Source: Multifurca ochricompacta (Eukaryota; Basidiomycota; Agaricomycetes; Russulales; Russulaceae). Taken from it: 64,000 nt of DNA. The stretch spans positions 149,182 to 213,181 of the forward strand of contig WTXG01000043.1 of NCBI GenBank assembly GCA_022496185.1, given 5' to 3'. The notes under the pieces were generated by a model. The model was given only the letters and a program-made list of their open reading frames with translations. It did not search any database and had not been told where the DNA came from. A program made the translations under genes and the position numbers. Positions 57,101 through 64,000 of this stretch are shown here, in pieces; positions within the stretch are counted from its first letter, which is position 1; each line of letters begins with the position of its first letter.

Positions 57101-57784
57101 CCTTCCAACTCACCTTATGCATCACCCTTCTTTTTCATCAAAAAGAAGGATGGAAAACTGCGACCAGTACAGGATTACAGACGGATTAACGAACTCACGG
57201 TGAAAAATAACTACCCACTCCCTCTAATCTCGGAAATCATTGACAAAATGCATGATAAAGCCTTGTTTTCAAAAATGGACATTCGTTGGGGGTATAATAA
57301 CATTTGCATCCGAGAAGGCGATCAGCCCAAAGCCGCCTTCAAGACCAATCAAGGACTCTTCGAACCCAACATTATGTTCTTTGGCTTAATGAACTCACCG
57401 GCAACCTTCCAGGCTATGATGAATCACATTTTCCGAGACCTGATCCTCACGGAAGAGGTAGTGGTGTATATGGATGATATCCTGGTAGCTATGAAAGACA
57501 ACATTCACCACCACCGAACCCGAGTTCACGAAGTATTGGAAATTTTGACAAAACATGACCTCTACCTGAAACCCGCCAAATGTTCCTTTGAACAAAAGAC
57601 CGTTGAATACCTGGGTGTTATTCTGGAAGGAGGGCAAGTGCGCATGGACCCTGTAAAAGTGCAAGGCATTTGAGAATGGATCGCCCCTCAGTGTACCAAG
57701 GACGTCAGATCATTTATAGGATTTTGCAATTTCTACTGACGTTTTGTCAAGGGATTTTCGGCTATCGCCCGACCACTTAATGAT
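57101..57784 (+). pseudogene. Element B reverse transcriptase
   Basis: RT motifs [51 protein letters not shown] and the active site [10 protein letters not shown] near 57466. Stops TGA at 57671 (GI-stop-EWIAP) and 57737 (FY-stop-RFVKGF) replace expected Arg residues. The catalytic aspartates are intact. Confidence 0.87.
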
Positions 57785-58727
57785 TTGTTGAAGAAAGATG
57801 TGCCCTGGCACTGGGACGAACTACAACAGAAGGCATTTGATCAGATAAAAGCGATTATCAGCTCCAAACCGGTTCTCATCCAACCTGACCTGGCCAAGCC
57901 CTTTGAACTAGAGGTCGATGCTTCCATGTATGCCAATGGCACAGTCTTATCACAAAGAGATATTGGAGGGACTCTTCATCCCGTCGCATTCTACTCAGAG
58001 ACGTTCTCACCAGTGGAAAGAAATTATGACATTTGGGATAGAGAATTACTGGCTATCGTTAAAGCATTACGACATTGGCGACCATATTTGGCTGGATCTC
58101 CGCACAAAACCATCATCTATACAGACCACTCCAACATTTTGTACTGGAGAGAACCGCACAAGATCAGCCGACGGATAGCACGAGAAGTCCTAGAGCTTGA
58201 AGAATACAACTTCACACTCAAGCATCTACCTGGAGCTCGTAATGCACAAGCTGATGCTCTGTCCAGACCAACCGGACGAGATGAAGGGGAAAACGACAAT
58301 GACAATATCGTCATCTTACCAGAGGATGTCTTCGCAAAAACTGCTGTTGTTAGCCTCCATGACATGGATCTATGGGCCCAAGTAATGCAGAATATGAACC
58401 AGGAACTGTGCAAATCCTGGGCAGAGCCGCATAACATAAAAATGAAAGACGACCTTTGGTGGAAGGATGGTGATCGATTGGTTGTCACCGGTGGCGACAA
58501 CATTAAGAGGGGGGTGATTCATTTTCACCATGACCTTCCCTCTGCAGGACACCCTGGCATCGCAAATACCTACGCCCTTGCCAAACGAGATTACTGGTGG
58601 CCAAACATGAAAAAGGATGTTGAAGCATATGTCAAAGGATGTGCAGAATGCCAGGCAAACAAAGTAAACACTCACCCAAGACCGCCGGCACTTTCACCCA
58701 TTACGCCAATCGCAACTGCTCCCTTCC
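57785..58727 (+). pseudogene. Element B RNase H and integrase zinc finger
   Basis: A continuous frame with RNase H (FELEVDASMYANGTVL, VERNYDIWDRELLAIV, IIYTDHSNILYW), the DALSRPTG tether and the integrase HHCC region (HHDLPSAGHPGIANTY, DYWWPNMKKDVE, GCAECQANK). It stops at TAPF, exactly where element C begins with TGTTACGACC. The element C counterpart continues there into the integrase core. Confidence 0.87.
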
Positions 58728-59314
58728 TGTTACGACCAGGACCCAGTCCTCCACTTTTCTTTACCCTCCCCAACACGGACCCTTCCCTTCCGCCCACCCT
58801 TCACTTCCTGATCACGTCCCCATCCTGGGACCCCTCACGTGCATTACTCCCTTCCCCGTGACTGTCATTTGTATATATTTACGTGCTGTTTGTACTTGCT
58901 TATGCTTTCCTTTATCTCTTATCTCCTTATCTCTAAGACCGGACACTTACTTAATTCCCTATCAGAAGCTCGGCTCTATGCCCTCCGCTTTCGTATATTT
59001 GGGCCCACATGACTCCGATATCTTATCATTAGACGCTCATTCGATTACGTATATAAGTCCCCTGTAACTACATTGTAGACTTCAGACTCGACTTATTGAA
59101 TACATTGGTGCTTGTCTTCTGGACTCTCCCTTGGACGCTTTGACTCGACCCTCTCAGTACTTCTGGTACTTTCTGCTTAACATCGTCTTAGAGCGCAGCC
59201 TCTTTGACTTTGACTTCTCATACACCACTCAAAGAGGCCCTATTGGTCTCTTACCTGATCACGAACGAACGCTGTCACACAAGTTGTGTGGAACGTCCCG
59301 CACCGGACGTAACA
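58728..59314 (+). repeat. Element C 5' LTR
   Basis: 587 bp, TGTTACGACC to GGACGTAACA. Related to the element B LTR in the TATA/RNA-start segment and at the termini, diverged elsewhere. TATATAA at 59050-59056; inferred RNA start AGACTCGACTT at 59084-59094. Confidence 0.85.
59050..59056 (+). promoter_or_regulatory. TATA box in element C LTR
   Basis: TATATAA, 34 nt before the segment AGACTCGACTT that complements the primer site. Confidence 0.65.
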
Positions 59315-59316
59315 TC

Positions 59317-59327
59317 AAGTCGAGTCT
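59317..59327 (+). promoter_or_regulatory. Element C self-primer binding site
   Basis: AAGTCGAGTCT, 2 nt after the LTR end; the 11-nt complement of 59084-59094. Confidence 0.75.
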
Positions 59328-59336
59328 CTTCCCAAC

Positions 59337-60500
59337 GTGGCTTCTTCCAGCCGCAGTCAGACCTTGTTCAAAGAAGAACTCATCGAACGCAGAGACGAGA
59401 ATAATCTTTCACAACAAACACTTGGCTCTGCCGTCTGGAAAGATTTTGAATCCGAGTTTGGATACTACGTCTATCACGACGGAAGATACCAACCGGTAGA
59501 ATACGACGACGAGAAAAGAGTTTGGTATCGTATCCGGTATTCGGATCGACGACACTCTTGGGTCACCACAGGACCTGCTCCGTTGGAATTTGGATTAGGA
59601 CCGTGGAGGGAGAACCCCCCGGCCATTGTTACCGACTCTGAGGAAGAGTACATAGAACCAGACCAGAACGACGACGCACCAGTATTAGCTCTTGCTACCC
59701 AGGTTGCACCGGAGACTGCTACGATCAGAGCCCCTGCATTAGCAACTCCCCAGATATCTATACGATCCACCGACACCATCCTTCCAATCACCATGTCCAC
59801 AATCGCTGCACAACTCCCTGATCCTACCCCGAACCCGCCTCCCCCTCCTACCACAATCATCCCAAACATCCCACCACCATCGGGACGACTCTCAGGAGTA
59901 ATGCCCCAGACATTTACAGGAGATCGCTCCCAAAGCAAGAAGTTTATTCTGGAATTTACTACCTTCCAGAACTTCAACCATGATGTCCCACAGATGGTCA
60001 ATCCGTTCCAAAGAGCCAACCTCTTTCTGTCACTTATCAGAGGAGAAGCTGTGGATGATTGGACAATGGAGCAGTTGGAGTGGTTAAATGAGCAAGTAGC
60101 ATCCGGGCGACGAACCACAAGTCTCGGACTGTGGGAAACAATCGCCCAGCGATTCAAAGACACCTTTACAGACGGACAGGCGAAGCAGAAAGCTGCTAGG
60201 GAACTAAAAACACTGAAAATGGAAAGAGGGGATTTGGATGCATACGTCGCCAAATTCCGCAGCCTAGCCAATCGTGCCGGGTACGACACCGATGAAGAGG
60301 CTACATTAGACCTCTTCTCGCAAGGACTCCCCAACCCCCTGGTAAAGAACATAATCCAGTTCCACCACCCACACACCTGGGACGACTGGGTAGATGCTGC
60401 ACGTCGGCAGCAACAAGATTACCTCGATTTTCAGACAAGATTCGGGGTTGACACAAAGAAAGGGAAAACAAGGGACCAGTGGAAGCAGCTTTTGGCGTGA
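59337..60500 (+). CDS. Element C Gag
   Basis: Open for 387 residues from MASSSRSQTLFKEEL. The N-terminal SAVWKDFESEFGYYVYHD and RHSWVTTGPAP form a domain conserved in element B. A Pro-rich linker (NPPPPPTTIIPNIPPPSG) comes next. The capsid-like part follows: FILEFTTFQNFNHDVPQM, VDDWTMEQLEWLNEQV, RFKDTFTDGQAKQKAARELK and GDLDAYVAKFRSLANRAGY. The frame ends early at WKQLLA because of a one-base shift at about 60495. In the next frame it continues through DPNAMDTSADRTR to a CCHC knuckle CFRCKAQGHMSRDC at about 60620-60661. Confidence 0.87.
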   Translation: MASSSRSQTLFKEELIERRDENNLSQQTLGSAVWKDFESEFGYYVYHDGRYQPVEYDDEKRVWYRIRYSDRRHSWVTTGPAPLEFGLGPWRENPPAIVTDSEEEYIEPDQNDDAPVLALATQVAPETATIRAPALATPQISIRSTDTILPITMSTIAAQLPDPTPNPPPPPTTIIPNIPPPSGRLSGVMPQTFTGDRSQSKKFILEFTTFQNFNHDVPQMVNPFQRANLFLSLIRGEAVDDWTMEQLEWLNEQVASGRRTTSLGLWETIAQRFKDTFTDGQAKQKAARELKTLKMERGDLDAYVAKFRSLANRAGYDTDEEATLDLFSQGLPNPLVKNIIQFHHPHTWDDWVDAARRQQQDYLDFQTRFGVDTKKGKTRDQWKQLLA

Positions 60501-60501
60501 A

Positions 60502-61331
60502 ATCACCAGGGCACGCCCCAACACGGGATCCAAACGCCATGGATACTTCGGCGGATAGAACCCGTGTCCGTGCCACACTCACAGAAGACGAACGACAGAC
60601 CCTGATGAAGGAGGGAGATGTTTCCGCTGCAAAGCCCAAGGACACATGTCCCGAGATTGCCTGAAAAAGGGAGCACGAGTAGCCGAAGCCACTACCACCT
60701 CGGTCCCTGCTACCAATAACCCGACTACTATCGACAAACGCACCAAAGAGGAAAAGGCCCACGACATATGGGCAAATATGATGAAAGAAAGCGAAGAAGT
60801 GCGGGCTATTCTAGTGGAAAAGCGTTTGCCAAAAAGGATTTTTGATTGGCTCAACCCCATCGGCCTGGGCAAGAGCGTTACATGTAACTTCTGTGTAACT
60901 AGTCGATTCAAATCGTTGAAAATACCAGTACATTTTGAAACTACACAGAAGACGGCCGACCGAGACATCCTGGTGGACTCTGGAGCCACTGATAACTTCA
61001 TCAGCCAGCGACTTGTAAAAGTCCTGGGTTAGGGACACTTATGCTCCCTCAAGAAAAAAACATCTGGAACATAGATGGGACAGCCAACAAAGCCGGAAGA
61101 ATCACACACTACACCGACCTAAATGTACAAGTCGGAGAAAACACGAAACAATTCGTTTCCTCGTCACCGACCTTGGGCTGAAGATCTTATCCTGGGTTAC
61201 CCCTGGCTTGCGGCCTTTGAGCCGAAGATAAACTGGACGGATGCGACCATGAGCAAAGAATTCTACCCTGTATCGTCACATCCCTAGGGTATGACTATGC
61301 TATACGACATCCCGCCATCCGAGCCATTGTT
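60502..61331 (+). pseudogene. Element C knuckle, protease and linker
   Basis: Zinc knuckle (about 60620), then ILVDSGATDNFISQRLVKVLG (active site near 60970-61000), then broken pieces equivalent to LGYPWLAAFEPKINW (about 61193-61230). At least three one-base frame changes fall between 61025 and 61290. Confidence 0.8.
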
Positions 61332-62600
61332 ATGGGAGAACAAGCCACATGGGATGACCTAGAGCCTAGTGATCAAGTATACTGCTATACGACGAAGGCT
61401 TCTGAGTTGGCACAGAAAGCGATGGAAGGACAGGAGGCCAAAACCTTTGAAAATACTGTCCCCAAAGAGTACCAACGTCACTATAAGGTATTCTCTGAGG
61501 AGGAATCTCAACGATTCCCACCTTCACGACCCTGGGACCACGCCATCGACTTCATGCCAGATACCCCCCCTGCTATCGATTGTAAAATTTATCCTCTGTC
61601 GCAAAAAGAACAGGAGGCGTTGACCGCCTTTCTGGAAGAACATCTCGCTAAAGGTTACATCCGCCCATCGAAATCACCCTATGCGTCACCCTTCTTCTTC
61701 ATCAAAAAGAAGGACGGCAAACTACGCCCAGTACAGGATTACCGGAGAATCAATGCTTACACGATCCGAAATACCTATCCTCTTCCACTCATACCAGAAC
61801 TCATCGATACAATGAGAAGCAAGGCGTTGTTCTCTAAAATGGACATCCGTTGGGGTTACAATAACATACGCATTCGCGAGGGGGATCAGGAGAAAGCCGC
61901 ATTCAAGACTAATCAAGGGCTTTTTGAACCTAACGTCATGTTTTTTGGGTTGACCAACTCACCGGCAACATTCCAAGCGATGATGAACCACATATTCCGA
62001 GAGCTCATACTAACCGGAGAAGTGGTTGTCTATATGGATGATATCTTAGTTGCGACTAAAGACGATCTCTCTCACCATCGAGCCCGCGTCCATCAGGTCT
62101 TGGATATCTTACACGACCATGACCTCTACTTAAAACCGGCAAAATGCTCCTTTGAACAGAAAAGCGTCGAGTACCTGGGGTTATACTCGAGGGAGGGCGT
62201 GTACGCATGGACCCAGTTAAGGTACAGGGAATTAGGGAATGGCCGACACCCACGAGCATCAAAGATGTCAGATCCTTTATTGGGTTCTGTAACTTTATCG
62301 ACGCTTTGTCAAAGGATTCTCGGGAATCGCTCGCCCACTGAACGACCTTCTAAAAAAGGATACGCCGTGGCATTGGGATGCACCCCAACAGGAAGCGTTC
62401 GAGCAAATTAAAGGCATCGTAGGACAGAACCAGTACTCATCCAACCAGATCTAAACCAGCCCTTCGAACTGGAAGTAGACGCTTCCCACTTTGCAAACGG
62501 AGCTGTACTGTATCAACGTGACGACGCACAAATCTGCACCCAGTAGCATATTACTCAGAGACCTTCTCTCCCGCTGAACGAATTACGACATTTGGGATAG
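61332..62600 (+). pseudogene. Element C reverse transcriptase
   Basis: RT with [69 protein letters not shown] and [10 protein letters not shown] near 62027. The frame is lost at about 62180 (the YLGL segment) through a one-base change. The rest (AFLGFCNF-like part, start of RNase H) is spread over other frames to 62600. Confidence 0.87.
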
Positions 62601-62604
62601 AGAG

Positions 62605-63288
62605 TTGCTTGCCATTGTCAAAGCCCTACGTCACTGGCGACCCTATCTGGCTGGCGCCTCTCACAAAACTGTTATCCACACGGACCATTCCAACCTTCTA
62701 TATTGGAAAGAACCTCACAAAATCAGTCGACGAGTGGCACGAGAAGTTCTAGAGCTCGAAGAATATAACTTCACTTTGAAACACATTGCGGGAAGCCGTA
62801 ATGCACGAGCAGATGCATTGTCGCGCAGACCAGACATGCACACTGGAGAGGACGACAATAATAACATCGTAGTCCTCCCGGAAGAAGTGTTCGCACGAAC
62901 TGCGATAGTCAGCCTCCATGATATGGATCTATGGGCACAGGTCTCACAGAACATGAACCAAGAACTTTGCCGATCATGGGCCAATGCACATAACCTAAAA
63001 GAAATTAACGGCCTATGGTGGAAAGACGGCGATCGACTCGTTGTCACCGGTGGCGACAACATTAAGAGGGGGGTGATCCATTTTCACCACGACCTTCCCT
63101 CTGCTGGCCACCCCGGCATCACCAATACCTACACCCTCGCTAAACGAGATTATTGGTGGCCCAACATGAAACGAGACGTCGAAGACTATGTGAAAGGATG
63201 CGCTGCATGTCAGGCAAACAAGGTCAACACCCACCCAAAAGTCCCACCGCATCGACCCCATTCCAGACCATCACTATGGATTTTATAG
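62605..63288 (+). pseudogene. Element C RNase H and integrase zinc finger
   Basis: ELLAIVKALRHWRPYLAG, IHTDHSNLLYW, the tether [14 protein letters not shown] and the HHCC finger (HHDLPSAGHPGITNTY, DYWWPNMKRDVE, GCAACQANK). A frame change near 63245-63280 separates it from the integrase core. Confidence 0.85.
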
Positions 63289-64000
63289 TCAAACTCCCTG
63301 AGTCACAAGGGTTCGACTCTATCCTTACGATCACCGATCATGACTGTTCGAAGGCAGCCCTTTTCATACCGTGCAAAGAAACTATCACCGCCGAAGGAGT
63401 GGCAAAACTATACCTTGATCATGTTTACCGCCACTACGGACTCCCCCAGAAGGTCATCTCCGATCGAGATACTCGGTTTACATCGACATTCGCACGAGCC
63501 CTGTGCAAAACATTGAACATCACACAAAATATATCCACAGCATACCACCCACAGACTGACGGACAGTCGGAACGAACCAATCAGTGGTTAGAACAGTATT
63601 GCGGTTCTGGTGTAATAGACGACAAGATGATTGGGCCCAATGGCTCTCCACAGCGGAGTTCGCTCACAACCCTGGCCCAATGGGACGACAAAGACTACTC
63701 CATTCTCCCTTATCATGGGCTGGACCCCACGAACCACATGGGTAGATAAGCCCACTAATGTGCCATCCGTAACCCAACGTATCGACCAATGGAAGGAACT
63801 ACAACAATCGGCCAATGAGAATCTACTGAAGGCGCAAGAGCTCCTATCGGCACTGCCTCACAAATTCACACCTTATCAAGCCAATGATTGGTCTGGCTCG
63901 AAGGGAAAACATTCACACGTCACATCCCTAGCTAAGTTAGCGCCCCGACGTCACGGACCTTTCCAAATCAGGAGGAAACTGTCGGACGTTTCATATGAAC
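63272..64000 (+). pseudogene. Element C integrase core and GPY/F module
   Basis: Catalytic triad segments TMDFIVKLPES, VISDRDTRFTSTF and DGQSERTNQWLEQY are in one frame. A frame change at about 63602 follows. The tail (RIDQWKELQQSANENLLKAQ, then LAKLAPRRHGPFQIRRKLS at the window end) is the GPY/F module. The window cuts the gene. Confidence 0.82.

Larger units (their letters stand above)
54161..58727 (+). mobile_element. Element B: Ty3-type retrotransposon, cut by element C
   Basis: Plus-strand element inserted in the MULE transposase. Only the 5' LTR and the internal part up to the integrase zinc-finger region are present; the rest must lie beyond element C. Order: LTR, gag, zinc knuckle, protease, RT, RNase H, integrase start. 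The reading frame is interrupted by frame changes in gag and by TGA stops at 57098, 57671 and 57737. It is closely related to element C but clearly diverged. Confidence 0.9.
58728..64000 (+). mobile_element. Element C: Ty3-type retrotransposon (runs off window)
   Basis: Plus-strand element inserted in element B's integrase. It has a 5' LTR, gag, knuckle, protease, RT, RNase H, integrase and the start of the GPY/F module; the chromodomain (if any) and 3' LTR are outside. Gag is intact, but pol is cut by many single-base frame changes, most of which look like one-base losses relative to element B. It is the youngest layer of the nest by position. Confidence 0.9.

Noticed and set aside
59474..60376. 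300-codon minus-strand frame opposite element C Gag
   Set aside because: Shadow of the well-supported Gag on the plus strand; no motif of its own.
1..64000. CRISPR arrays, bacterial operons, rRNA genes
   Set aside because: Looked for; none seen. The tandem repeats present are coding minisatellite, microsatellite or transposon arms.

Overview
The window looks like nuclear DNA of a filamentous basidiomycete (Agaricomycetes-type). Genes are split by many GT-AG introns of about 50-70 bp. The protein families fit a mushroom-forming fungus: a polyporopepsin-like aspartic protease, a VWA8-type AAA ATPase, VPS26 and a Crinkler-kinase cluster. The mobile elements fit too: chromovirus-type Ty3 retrotransposons, a Mutator-like element, hAT miniatures and a Tad1/L1-like LINE with a terminal RNase H. 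No rRNA, genuine tRNA, CRISPR or bacterial-type operon was seen.

Layout. 0-9 kb holds a MaoC/hydratase-2 gene (+), a secreted protein built from an 84-bp coding minisatellite (+) and an aspartic protease (-), separated by long apparently gene-free stretches. 9.9-11.3 kb is a non-autonomous hAT element with a perfect 8-bp target duplication. 12-28.2 kb is a cluster of Crinkler effector-like genes: three paralogues with an N-terminal Crinkler header, a central region and a C-terminal kinase-like domain, plus one eroded kinase fragment. A Mutator deletion derivative lies between copies 1 and 2. An amidase gene lies between copies 2 and 3, and a 543-bp terminal-repeat retroelement in miniature (TRIM) has broken its first exon. 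28.5-36.4 kb is a conserved housekeeping block with VWA8 (+) facing VPS26 (-).

From 36.6 kb to the end the DNA is a stack of nested mobile elements. A 5'-truncated LINE received two hAT elements and a 494-bp insert and was then cut at its 3' end by a Mutator-like element (MULE). The MULE transposase was split by a complete chromovirus (element A, minus strand, 574-bp LTRs, TSD TAACC). The MULE was split again by a second Ty3-type element (B, plus strand), whose integrase was interrupted by a third (C, plus strand) that runs off the window.

The strongest unusual observations are these. (1) The TRIM carries a folded tRNA-like sequence in each LTR and sits in an amidase that otherwise phases perfectly into a 565-residue frame. 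(2) All three Ty3 elements share a Tf1/sushi-type self-priming layout: a TATA box, then 34-35 nt further an RNA start whose first 10-11 nt complement a primer site 2 nt inside the LTR. (3) The Crinkler paralogues differ at key residues. (4) Element A has about 3.1 kb of coding-like DNA upstream of gag, including a membrane-protein-like frame. (5) Nonsense changes of the CGA-to-TGA type recur through the mobile elements but not through the housekeeping genes.
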